Shown here: positions 8,480 through 16,813 of the stretch, one piece after another
Position numbering within the stretch: the stretch's first letter is position 1
How the letters are laid out: every line of letters starts with the position of its first letter
From: Ancrocorticia sp052089425
Lineage (GTDB): Bacteria; Actinomycetota; Actinomycetes; Actinomycetales; Actinomycetaceae
Direction: 5' to 3'
DNA: 25,518 bases
NCBI RefSeq assembly: GCF_052089425.1
Contig: NZ_JBQCZW010000030.1
Coordinates: forward strand, 1 to 25,518
The notes under the pieces: model-generated
What the model saw: the letters and a program-made list of their open reading frames with translations, nothing else
The model's database searches: none
What the model was told of the DNA's origin: nothing
Translations under genes and position numbers: made by a program

Positions 8480-8493
8480 TTGGAGCGTGCCAA
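8480..8493. promoter_or_regulatory. Candidate LacI-type operator, site C
   Basis: TTGGAGCGTGCCAA, an inverted repeat TTGG-N6-CCAA that shares GGAGCG with sites A, B and D. It lies immediately downstream of the proposed -10 box for iolE, a typical repressor position. Confidence 0.5.
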
Positions 8494-8494
8494 C

Positions 8495-8524
8495 AGTTTA
8501 TCTCACCAACACGCTATTTGTACA
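8495..8524 (-). promoter_or_regulatory. Candidate promoter of iolE-iolG
   Basis: On the minus strand, TGTACA (8519-8524), an 18-base spacer and TAAACT (8495-8500). Each box matches the consensus at 4 of 6 positions. The operator candidate follows directly. Confidence 0.4.
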
Positions 8525-8622
8525 GTCATTTGCTGGTTGCTAAGGACATGAGGCTCGTTCCATGGGAGAACCGCTGAAGAACGACGGCGGTCACCAGACT
8601 TCATTGTCCGGTTACGGAAAGA

Positions 8623-8651
8623 GAGTGGCCGGCCCACTGGGCCGGCCACTC
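8623..8651 (-). terminator. Terminator of iolA
   Basis: A perfect, very GC-rich 13-bp stem (8623-8635 with 8639-8651) and a 3-base loop, about 35 bases past the iolA stop. On the minus strand it is followed by TCTTTCC, a short T-rich tail. A second perfect 7-bp hairpin (8661-8677, loop ACA) lies between the stop codon and this stem. Confidence 0.7.
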
Positions 8652-8687
8652 ACGTTTCATCGGTAGCACAGCTACCGAATAGGGGTA

Positions 8688-10181
<1,494 letters not shown>

Positions 10182-10258
10182 CGTCGCGAACTCCTTGTTT
10201 CATGATCGGCACCGTGTGGTGCATGCCGGCATACTTGCCGCGCTCATGTCCACTGTAA

Positions 10259-10290
10259 TACATTCTAGGACTTTTGTCGTTACATTCTAG
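10259..10290. repeat. Two TACATTCTAG direct repeats, 22 bases apart, upstream of iolA
   Basis: Exact copies at 10259-10268 and 10281-10290, same orientation, spaced by about two helical turns. On the minus strand each contains TAGAAT, a 5-of-6 match to a -10 box, so one or both may be iolA promoter elements, or they may be half-sites for an activator on one DNA face. About 80-110 bases before the iolA start. Confidence 0.5.
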
Positions 10291-10438
10291 AAGTGATTTA
10301 CGTCTTTATTCACTGCTCGAATGCGTCAGGCTGAGCGAGATTTGCGAAAAACACCGGATCTTCAGGGATTACCATGTCAGACGAAATACCCGCTTCGGTC
10401 CATCATATGCTCCACCTTGTGCGTGCAAACGAGAAGTC

Positions 10439-10478
10439 GTTCTAGCTCCACCACGTGAGTTCTAGCTCCACCACGTGA
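10439..10478. repeat. Perfect 20-bp tandem duplication
   Basis: Two exact, adjacent 20-base copies (10439-10458 and 10459-10478), each containing CTCCACCACGTGA. The second copy with the following GAAC forms an inverted repeat with GTTCT and AGAAC arms. It lies just past the iolD-operon terminator. Function unknown; replication slippage is the simplest origin. Confidence 0.85.
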
Positions 10479-10490
10479 GAACGGAGGAAC

Positions 10491-10541
10491 GAAAAGGACG
10501 GGAGTTGGTGCGAGGGCCACACCCCCTAGCATCAACTCCCG
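10491..10541 (-). terminator. Intrinsic terminator of the iolC-iolD operon
   Basis: A 13-bp stem (10499-10511 with 10529-10541, one mismatch), with further G/C pairing inside the loop, is followed on the minus strand by TCCTTTTCG. It lies 219 bases past the iolD stop. Confidence 0.75.
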
Positions 10542-10759
10542 CCACATGAGCTCTAACGATCCGACTATTGGCCAGCAGCTCCGCGAAGACTCAGGGCTTC
10601 ACGCAGTACACATCCGATCGTGTGCTCATTCCCTTGCCCGTCACACGAGATCGGCGAGCAAGGAGTCATTCAATTGTTTCGAGTTGTCAGGTGGCAACTT
10701 CGCCGTCGTCGTCAAAAACTCCGAATCCGACGAAGAAGCTAGCGCAACCACCCGCGTAC

Positions 10760-12667
10760 TTATCGAAGGTAATGGCGTTGCGGCTTCTTCGATTCGAGGT
10801 ACTCCCCATACGCTTGCTGAGTACTCTCGATCCGGGATTCCTGAGAAACCGGAACGTCCCACCAGCTGGAGGAAGGCGGATTAGGACCGTAAAGATCCGT
10901 CTCGATGTGAATCATCGTGGCCTTATCCGAAGCCTCGGCTTGACGATACGCGTCCCTGAACTCGTCCATTGTATGGACCTCGATCACATCAATGCCCCAT
11001 GAACGAGCATTGGCCGCAATGTCCACATCAAGCTTTTGCGAATCAGCCGTGTGATCCGCTGCTTTCCCTCCCACGCGGTAGCGCGTACCGAAGCGCTGGG
11101 ATCCATGGGATTCTGATAACGATCCGATGGATGCGTAGCCATAGTTTTGAAGGAGAACGTAAATAACCTTCAGGCCCTCCTGAGTGATCGTCGCAAGTTC
11201 CATGGGAAGCATCTGATACGTGCCATCCCCAACGATGGCCACAACCTCAGATTCTGGGAGAGCTAGCTTCACGCCCATCGCTGCGGGGATCTCGTATCCC
11301 ATGCAGGAGAACGCATACTCCACGTGGTACTGAACGGGAGTCTTCGCACGCCACAGCGCCTGAAGATCGCCAGGCATGGAGCCAGCGGCGTTGATCATCA
11401 CATCGTCATCACCCATCATCTCGTTGAGGGCGCCAAATACATCCGTCTGAGCCGGAAGCGGGCCATGATCAAGGTGGGTGTGCTTGTATACGACCTTCTC
11501 CCACGCGTCCTTCTCTTGGGATACCTCGGCAGCATACTCATCGCTCACGCTGTAGCCGTCAAGCTCCTTGGTCAGAGCGGTGAGCGCCTCACGGGCGTCG
11601 GCCACCAGCATCTCAGCCGAGTTCTTCACGGCATCGAACGCCCTGACGTTGATGTTGACGAACTTGACGTCCGGATTCTTGAACTGTGTGCGCGAACCCG
11701 TTGTGAAGTCCGAATAGCGCGTGCCGATACCAATCACCAGATCGGCCTTGTCAGCCAAGTGATTGGCGGCATCGCCACCCGTGGAGCCCACGCCACCCAC
11801 CGATTGTGGATGATCGCAGTTAATGGCGCCCTTTCCAGCTTGAGTATCGGAAACCGGGATACCCGTGGCAGCCGCGAACGCGCGCAGCTCCTCGGAGGCC
11901 TCCGAGTAGATGGTGCCACCGCCGGATACCACCAACGGGCGCTTGGCATTCCGAATCAACTCCGCGCCCCGCTTCATCGATGCTTCATCGAGCGGCGAGC
12001 GGCGAATGTGCCACACGCGCTTATCGAACATTTCCACCGGGAAATCGAACGCCTCTGCCTGCACGTCCTGGGGCATAGCCAGCACAACTGCGCCCGTATC
12101 CGCCGGATCGGTGAGGGTACGCAGCGCCTGCATGAGAGATGGAAGGAGCTGCTCTGGGCGGTTGATGCGATCGAAGAAGGCGGATACTGGACGGAACGCA
12201 TCATTACACGTGGTGTCGAGAGTTTGCGAGTTCTCGATCTGCTGAAGGACCGGATCCGGGTAGCGCGTGGCGAACTGATCTGAAGGGAACAGCAGCACGG
12301 GCACCCGGTTCGTGGTGGCCAGCGCCGCACCCGTCACCATGTTGAGGGAGCCGGGGCCAATCGAGGCCGTACACATGTAGGTTTGCAGGCGATTCGTTGA
12401 CTTGGCGTAGGCGGAGGCCGCATGGACCTCACCCTGTTCATTACGGGGCATAATGTAGGGCATCTCGCCGCCATCTGCCTCCGGATCGAGCTCGTTCTGC
12501 AAGAGTGCTTGGCCCAGTCCGGCAACATTGCCGTGGCCAAAGATTCCGAAGGCGCCAGCGATCAAACGCTGTTCCACGCCGTCACGCTCCGAGTACTGAT
12601 TGACAAGGAAACGGATCGTTGCCTGTGCAACCGTCAAGCGGACGGTTTCTACTGGGGATGTGCTCAT
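10760..12667 (-). CDS. iolD: 3D-(3,5/4)-trihydroxycyclohexane-1,2-dione hydrolase
   Basis: A 635-residue thiamine-diphosphate enzyme that opens the inositol ring, hydrolysing trihydroxycyclohexane-dione to 5-deoxy-D-glucuronate. The domain order is that of the acetolactate-synthase fold: N-terminal pyrimidine-binding domain with the catalytic Glu77 in NEQ (76-78), a central domain (about 225-370), and a C-terminal domain with the diphosphate/Mg motif GDGTYQM starting at 480 and Asn508 about 27 residues later. The length is typical of IolD, and the C-terminus ends like the family. ATG at 12667 has AGGAG 6 bases upstream. It is the last gene of the iolC operon, 24 bases after iolB, and is followed by a long untranslated stretch and a terminator. 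Confidence 0.93.
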   Translation of the reverse strand: MSTSPVETVRLTVAQATIRFLVNQYSERDGVEQRLIAGAFGIFGHGNVAGLGQALLQNELDPEADGGEMPYIMPRNEQGEVHAASAYAKSTNRLQTYMCTASIGPGSLNMVTGAALATTNRVPVLLFPSDQFATRYPDPVLQQIENSQTLDTTCNDAFRPVSAFFDRINRPEQLLPSLMQALRTLTDPADTGAVVLAMPQDVQAEAFDFPVEMFDKRVWHIRRSPLDEASMKRGAELIRNAKRPLVVSGGGTIYSEASEELRAFAAATGIPVSDTQAGKGAINCDHPQSVGGVGSTGGDAANHLADKADLVIGIGTRYSDFTTGSRTQFKNPDVKFVNINVRAFDAVKNSAEMLVADAREALTALTKELDGYSVSDEYAAEVSQEKDAWEKVVYKHTHLDHGPLPAQTDVFGALNEMMGDDDVMINAAGSMPGDLQALWRAKTPVQYHVEYAFSCMGYEIPAAMGVKLALPESEVVAIVGDGTYQMLPMELATITQEGLKVIYVLLQNYGYASIGSLSESHGSQRFGTRYRVGGKAADHTADSQKLDVDIAANARSWGIDVIEVHTMDEFRDAYRQAEASDKATMIHIETDLYGPNPPSSSWWDVPVSQESRIESTQQAYGEYLESKKPQRHYLR

Positions 12668-12691
12668 TTTTTCTCCTGAGTGAGTATTGTG

Positions 12692-13567
12692 CTAGCTGGT
12701 CTTGGTCATGGGCAGTCGCGGATCAACCTCTTGGGTCTCCCATGTCTGACGAACCCACGTGTGGTGCGGATCGTCCGTCATGAGCCACACCGAATCCTCG
12801 GCTGGCCCAGCCATGACGTTGAGGTAATAGAGATCGTAACCGGGAGCTGCAACTGACGGTCCGTGGTAGCCGTACGGCATCACCACAACATCGCCGTCCC
12901 GAACTTCGGTGCACACGTCAATGTCGTGACCCGGAGATGGGTATATACGCTGGAGAGCAAAGCCTTCCGTATCGTTATCTCCGCGGCGAACCTCGTAGTA
13001 ATAGATCTCTTCCAACACGCGCTCGACGTCATTGTGTTCATCGTGCTTGTGAGGGGGGTAGGAGGACCAGTTGCCGCCCGGAGTCAGTACTTCGGTGGCA
13101 AGCAAGTGGGAGGTTTCCAGATCGTTGCCGAGCGCATAGTTGTTCACCTGACGCGAGGCCGGGCCAGCGCCTCGGAGGCCAACCTGAACCTCATTGCGCG
13201 GGCAGTAGCGTAGGGGAAGATCCTTCGTGGCCTTCGCACCGGGTAGCGAGAAACGCCCGCCAGCCGGCGAACTCAGGCGAACGTCAGTATTGCGCGGGAT
13301 GTACACGTAATCCGTGATATCCGTGAACACCGATTCGCGTCCCGCTACTTCATACTTCTTCCCCTCAGCCTCAACCACGCATCCCCCTTCAAGGGGAAGG
13401 ACCAAGTATTCGGCTTCTCCGCCGGGAATTTCCACGCTGGCTCCAGCTGTCAGCCCAACCACCCTCAGGGAGGACCACTCCCATCCGGCCTTTTCTGGCG
13501 TGACATCTAGGTTGTACTCATCGTGGGTTGTTTCGCCTGCACGAATCACGTACTTTTCATTACTCAT
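12692..13567 (-). CDS. iolB: 5-deoxy-glucuronate isomerase
   Basis: A 291-residue double-cupin isomerase, converting 5-deoxy-D-glucuronate to 5-keto-2-deoxy-D-gluconate in the cytosol. The C-terminal cupin carries the metal motif: His173 and His175 in PPHKHDEHN, Glu187 in EEIYYY and His235 in GYHGP. The length (usually 265-300) fits. ATG at 13567 overlaps the stop of the upstream aldolase by 4 bases (ATGA), so the two are translationally coupled, with GGAG upstream. It lies third in the iolC-aldolase-iolB-iolD operon and thus one step before the kinase reaction. Confidence 0.93.
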   Translation of the reverse strand: MSNEKYVIRAGETTHDEYNLDVTPEKAGWEWSSLRVVGLTAGASVEIPGGEAEYLVLPLEGGCVVEAEGKKYEVAGRESVFTDITDYVYIPRNTDVRLSSPAGGRFSLPGAKATKDLPLRYCPRNEVQVGLRGAGPASRQVNNYALGNDLETSHLLATEVLTPGGNWSSYPPHKHDEHNDVERVLEEIYYYEVRRGDNDTEGFALQRIYPSPGHDIDVCTEVRDGDVVVMPYGYHGPSVAAPGYDLYYLNVMAGPAEDSVWLMTDDPHHTWVRQTWETQEVDPRLPMTKTS

Positions 13568-14427
13568 AGCAGCTCCACAGCTTGATCAACGGCCGCCTCG
13601 ACATCGTCGTTGGGCGGATACAACAGGGATCGGCCAATCACAAGGCCGCGCACGTTGGGCTGAGCCAGTGCCTGTGCCCAGTGTGCGTAGGTAGCTTCTG
13701 GGTCATCAGAGACCTCGCCACCAAGAATGAGGCTGGGCATGGTTGTTGCCTCCATGACCCGCTCCATGTCAGGTATGCATGGCAGCTTCAGCCATGTGTG
13801 AGCGGATGTCCTCCCAAGCCCGGATGCGATAGCGATCGAACGAATCACCGAATCCACCGAGAGATCGTTGACGATTCTGTCGCCCTTCCATGCTGAGACA
13901 AAGGGCTCAACCATAGCGTTAAGTCCGCGCGCAGAAAGGTCATTGATCGCATGAGCACACGCCTCCATCGTGGCTGCGGTGGCGGCGTCCGAGAAGTTGA
14001 ATCGGAGTAACATCTTGCCACCGATAAGGCCCTGCTCCTGAATGCCAGCTGCGTCGTAACACGTAAACCGGTCATCCATCTCAAATGATGCGCCCTGAAG
14101 GCCCGCACGGTTCATGGACCCCCACACCGCTTTGCCATCCAGCGCGCCCAGCAGCGTGAGATCTTCGATCATGTCCGCGGTACCAAGGAATCCATTAACC
14201 CCAGGGCGGGAGAGGGCGGCCACACATCGCTGAAGGACATCCTCGCGCGATGCCATGGCCATCCTATTCGGACCGGCACCGAGCGCTCCGCGGGCCGGAT
14301 GATCACAGGCGATCACCATGAGCCTGTCTAATTCCGTCAGCGCTGGCTGGGCCCGCGCGGCCAAGCGCTGAGCGATCTGGCCCGGATCGGTCGCGCGGAT
14401 GTTTGAGATCTTCTCAATGAGGCTCAT
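13564..14427 (-). CDS. Class I (DeoC/LacD-type) aldolase, functional counterpart of IolJ
   Basis: A 287-residue TIM-barrel aldolase, expected to split 2-deoxy-5-keto-D-gluconate 6-phosphate into DHAP and malonate semialdehyde. It shows CDHPARG (41-47), GGKMLLRFN with Lys138, a Glu174 strand and TWLKLPC with Lys214, either Lys being a possible Schiff base; GGE (236-238) and GRSLLY (265-270) would bind phosphate. Bacillus IolJ is a class II, metal-dependent aldolase; this protein is not of that kind. ATG at 14427 has AGGA 8 bases before it. An in-frame start at 14595 would run into iolC and is rejected. It lies 14 bases after iolC and overlaps iolB by 4. The reaction is inferred from the operon. 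Confidence 0.8.
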   Translation of the reverse strand: MSLIEKISNIRATDPGQIAQRLAARAQPALTELDRLMVIACDHPARGALGAGPNRMAMASREDVLQRCVAALSRPGVNGFLGTADMIEDLTLLGALDGKAVWGSMNRAGLQGASFEMDDRFTCYDAAGIQEQGLIGGKMLLRFNFSDAATAATMEACAHAINDLSARGLNAMVEPFVSAWKGDRIVNDLSVDSVIRSIAIASGLGRTSAHTWLKLPCIPDMERVMEATTMPSLILGGEVSDDPEATYAHWAQALAQPNVRGLVIGRSLLYPPNDDVEAAVDQAVELL

Positions 14428-14441
14428 ATTTTGTTTCCTGC

Positions 14442-15431
14442 CTACAGTTTTTCTACAACGGGAGCTGTTTCCGGATGATTCTTGATCTTGTGGAGGATCT
14501 CCACTTCCGTGGCCATAGCGGTTGAGCACTCGAGCCGAGAAGCAACGATGGCGCCCGCTGTTGAGGCGAACTGCAAAGCGGTGGGCAGGTCCCATCCTTG
14601 AAGGAGAGCGTGGGAGAAGGAGCCACCAAAAGAATCACCAGCACCAAGTCCGTTGAGCACATCCACGGGGGTTACCGGTACAACGATGCGCTCCTCACGA
14701 GTCTTTGCCAGAGTCCCAAGTGGGCCTTGCTTGACTACCGCAATCTCAACACCGCGCTCAAGTAGGGCGTCTGCAGCACGATCCGGTTCAGTTTCACCCA
14801 CAGCTATCCGGCATTCTTCCTTGTTGCCGATGGCCACGTTGACCTTGGAGAGCATGCGCTCAACTTCTGCGTGTGCAATCTCTTCGTTCTCCCAGAACGA
14901 ATCGCGGTAATCCAAGTCAGCGATGGTCCAGCCACTCTTGCCGCGTACATCCAACGCGTGGTTGTGAGCGGACCTCGATGGCTCCTCGGAGAGGCCCGTG
15001 ACGGAAAGCCAAAACACCTTCGCATCCCGAACAACCTCGTCCGGAATCTCGTCGGGAGTGAGCTGCAGGTCGGGAGCCGATGGTTCGCGGTAGAAATATA
15101 GAGGGAAATCGTCAGGGGGAAAGATTTCACAGAACGTTACGGGAGTATTGAACTTCGGGTTCTTAACAACAAACTCGTCAGACACTCCGAGGCGGCGCAT
15201 TTCGCGCCGAACAAATCGACCAAACGGATCGTCACCAACTGCCGTAATGATGGCCGTCCGGTTGCCCTGACGTGCCGCTGCCACAGCAACGTTCGTTGGT
15301 GACCCTCCAAGAAACTTTCCGAAACTTGTCACATCTTCGAGTCCCACTCCTGTTTGGAGGGGGTATACATCTACACCGGATCGTCCGATTGCGACGAGGT
15401 CCATCGGATTTCCAGCACTTGAACTACGCAT
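14442..15431 (-). CDS. iolC: 5-dehydro-2-deoxygluconokinase (PfkB family)
   Basis: A 329-residue ribokinase-type kinase that phosphorylates 5-keto-2-deoxy-D-gluconate at O6 using ATP. It shows the substrate-side glycines GGSPTNVAVA (42-51) and the PfkB signature LNGLGAGDSFGGSF (259-272) with catalytic Asp266. Length is standard for a single-domain IolC; some relatives are fused to a C-terminal aldolase, which here is a separate gene directly downstream. ATG at 15431 has GGAAGGA 7 bases upstream; an in-frame start at 15467 has no ribosome site. It is first in the iolC-aldolase-iolB-iolD operon, with a good promoter at 15472-15500, divergent from the GntR-type regulator gene. Confidence 0.9.
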   Translation of the reverse strand: MRSSSAGNPMDLVAIGRSGVDVYPLQTGVGLEDVTSFGKFLGGSPTNVAVAAARQGNRTAIITAVGDDPFGRFVRREMRRLGVSDEFVVKNPKFNTPVTFCEIFPPDDFPLYFYREPSAPDLQLTPDEIPDEVVRDAKVFWLSVTGLSEEPSRSAHNHALDVRGKSGWTIADLDYRDSFWENEEIAHAEVERMLSKVNVAIGNKEECRIAVGETEPDRAADALLERGVEIAVVKQGPLGTLAKTREERIVVPVTPVDVLNGLGAGDSFGGSFSHALLQGWDLPTALQFASTAGAIVASRLECSTAMATEVEILHKIKNHPETAPVVEKL

Positions 15432-15471
15432 TGTTAGTTCCTTCCACAACTCTGGGGAGCGAGACAACTAT

Positions 15472-15500
15472 AATGTATGCGAAACAAGCCCGTACGTCAA
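15472..15500 (-). promoter_or_regulatory. Promoter of the iolC-iolD operon
   Basis: On the minus strand, TTGACG (15495-15500), a 17-base spacer and TACATT (15472-15477), giving a leader of about 30-35 bases. This is one of the better sigma-70-type matches in the window. Confidence 0.6.
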
Positions 15501-15503
15501 CTG

Positions 15504-15517
15504 TTTGTTCTAACAAA
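15504..15517. promoter_or_regulatory. Palindrome in the iolC/regulator divergent region, candidate GntR operator
   Basis: TTTGTT-CT-AACAAA, a perfect 6-bp inverted repeat with a 2-base centre, adjoining the -35 box of iolC and lying between the divergent iolC and GntR-type genes. The inner TGTTCTAACA resembles, at 9 of 10 positions, the IolR motif I recall for Corynebacterium glutamicum. Symmetry and position carry more weight than that match. Confidence 0.5.
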
Positions 15518-15588
15518 ATACGCAGAATCCTGTTCTCGAGTACCATCGAGGAAATGCCGAAACACACCGATTATGTAAAGGGAATCTC

Positions 15589-16353
15589 ATGGCCGACCCA
15601 TCCTCCAAGACGGAGAATCCATTCGCTCCGCAATTGGTTCTCGATCGCGATTCCGGAACCCCGCTCTACCAGCAAATTGCGAACCCCCTAGAAGAGGCCA
15701 TCACAACGGGGAAGGTGGAACCTGGGCGACTGATTGAGGACGAGGTGTCCATGGCTGCACGGCTGAGCGTTTCGCGCCCAACTGCCCGCCGCGCCTTACA
15801 AGATCTCGTTTCGCGCGGACTCCTTACCCGCCGGCGCGGCGTCGGAACGCGCGTCACCCCATCTCAGGTGCGCAGGCCACTCTCTCTCACGTCCTTGAAT
15901 GACGATCTCACGAAGTCAGGCTTCGAGCCCCATACGGAAGTCATGAGCTACGAAGTTAAGCTCGCCTCCGAGAAAGAAGCCGAGCTCCTTGGCTGCCCTA
16001 CCGGCACCGAGATCATTCAGGTGCGCCGCCGCCGCTTCATTGATGAGCGGGCGCTCGCCATTATGCTGAACCTCCTGCCAGCCGTTAGCGCGCCAACGCT
16101 CACTGAACTGTCAACTTCGGGACTCTATGCCTCTCTTGCGAAACGCGGAGTACAGCCAGCCACGGCACAGCAGTCAGTAGGTGCTCGCATCGCAACTGAA
16201 GAAGACGCGACTATCCTCGAAACCGAACCCGGCGCCGCACTCCTCACGATGCAGCGCACCGCCTATGATGCCGCGGGTGCAGTGGTTGAGTACGGATCGC
16301 ACATATACAACGCGGATCTCTACTCTTTCCACTTCGCCTTGGGTGCCGAGTAG
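15589..16353 (+). CDS. iolR: GntR-family regulator with UTRA domain, probable iol regulator
   Basis: A 254-residue HutC-subfamily GntR regulator. Residues about 20-92 form the winged helix-turn-helix (TPLYQQI, LSVSRPTARRALQDLVSRG, RRRGVGTRV); residues about 100-250 form the UTRA effector domain, ending VVEYGSHIYNADLYSFHFAL. ATG at 15589 has AAAGGGA 5 bases upstream. It is transcribed divergently from the iolC operon, as expected for a local regulator, and a GntR protein controls iol genes in Corynebacterium; Bacillus IolR is a DeoR-type protein and unrelated. The ligand is unknown, probably an inositol pathway intermediate. The iolR name rests on context and family, not on proven orthology. 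Confidence 0.85.
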   Translation: MADPSSKTENPFAPQLVLDRDSGTPLYQQIANPLEEAITTGKVEPGRLIEDEVSMAARLSVSRPTARRALQDLVSRGLLTRRRGVGTRVTPSQVRRPLSLTSLNDDLTKSGFEPHTEVMSYEVKLASEKEAELLGCPTGTEIIQVRRRRFIDERALAIMLNLLPAVSAPTLTELSTSGLYASLAKRGVQPATAQQSVGARIATEEDATILETEPGAALLTMQRTAYDAAGAVVEYGSHIYNADLYSFHFALGAE

Positions 16354-16686
16354 TTCGATAGCTCCCTTTTTCGCCACGTCGCTGCTGGGTATACCGTGTG
16401 GCGCAGGTACTCTCAGGTCGAGTTTGCCCCGCCCACCGTTACCGGTATCAGTTTGGTTATCTGGAACGGGTTTGTGACGACGGCGATGCCCGCCGCACTA
16501 ACCATTCATTTGCGGTGGGCGACTGGCGATGCAGCAGGCAGCGTGACAACATAAGTGGTTCACGTCACATTCCAGAATGCGATCTTTAAGTAATTACGCT
16601 TCGATTCGACGTTTTCCCAGTGATATCAAGGATGAAGTCGGCCCAAACTTGCGCCAATCACTTCAAGCTATCTAAGCGAAGAAAAG

Positions 16687-16699
16687 TTGGAGCGCGCTA
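16687..16699. promoter_or_regulatory. Candidate LacI-type operator, site D
   Basis: TTGGAGCGCGCTA; the 16-base word TTGGAGCGCGCTATTT differs from the site A region at one base. It lies 26 bases upstream of the -35 box, so it may be an auxiliary operator (looping) or an activator site. Confidence 0.5.
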
Positions 16700-16724
16700 T
16701 TTCATACGCCACTACCACGTCCTA

Positions 16725-16754
16725 TTGACAGGACAATTCGAGTAACGTCATACT
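16725..16754 (+). promoter_or_regulatory. Promoter of the third oxidoreductase gene
   Basis: A consensus TTGACA (16725-16730), an 18-base spacer and CATACT (16749-16754). The TAACGCGCGTTA palindrome begins about 7 bases beyond the predicted start site, a classic repressor-block position. Confidence 0.6.
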
Positions 16755-16767
16755 CTTATCAACGCCT

Positions 16768-16779
16768 TAACGCGCGTTA
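16768..16779. promoter_or_regulatory. Perfect 12-bp palindrome TAACGCGCGTTA, copy 2
   Basis: Identical to copy 1 at 6347-6358. It lies just downstream of the predicted transcription start and 34 bases before the start codon. Confidence 0.65.
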
Positions 16780-16813
16780 GTCAACAACCCAATGGAACCA
16801 ACGGAGGTTCAAA

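Larger units (their letters stand above)
10182..10759. other. 578-bp spacer between iolD and iolA, no convincing gene
   Basis: From the iolA side it holds the ribosome site, a pair of TACATTCTAG direct repeats (10259-10290), an unassigned stretch, a 20-bp tandem duplication (10439-10478) and the iolD-operon terminator (10499-10541). The 218 bases between that terminator and the iolD stop would be an unusually long 3' untranslated region. Minus-strand frames there are broken by stops about as often as chance predicts. A 23-codon plus-strand frame begins at the ATG near 10374 and ends just before the tandem repeat; it has no clear ribosome site. Confidence 0.5.
16354..16813. other. 460-bp spacer before the third oxidoreductase gene
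   Basis: No supported gene. Two short overlapping plus-strand frames run through 16396-16589 (about 50 and 63 codons, GTG starts), but neither has a ribosome site or a recognisable product. The last 130 bases are dense in control signals: operator site D (16687-16699), a promoter (16725-16754), the TAACGCGCGTTA palindrome (16768-16779) and GGAGG before the start codon. No clear terminator follows the GntR gene. Confidence 0.5.

Noticed and set aside
10542..10759. Possible small or decayed gene downstream of iolD on the minus strand, where one frame gives a protein-like stretch (FFVGFGVFDDDGEVAT) just after the iolD stop.
   Set aside because: The frame has three stops in about 80 codons, as expected by chance, and there is no start with a ribosome site. 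iolD itself ends like its family, so a frameshifted iolD tail is not needed.
10546..10884. A 112-codon plus-strand open frame beginning in the iolD 3' region and running into iolD.
   Set aside because: No ribosome site, composition unlike a protein, and most of it lies antisense to iolD.
14278..14291. A GAGCGCTC palindrome within the class I aldolase gene.
   Set aside because: It lies inside a coding region, fails the flanking positions of the intergenic motif and is explained by codon content.
16396..16589. Two overlapping plus-strand frames in the spacer before the third oxidoreductase gene, one Cys-rich.
   Set aside because: GTG starts without ribosome sites, no recognisable domain, and short lengths compatible with chance; kept only as a note on the spacer.
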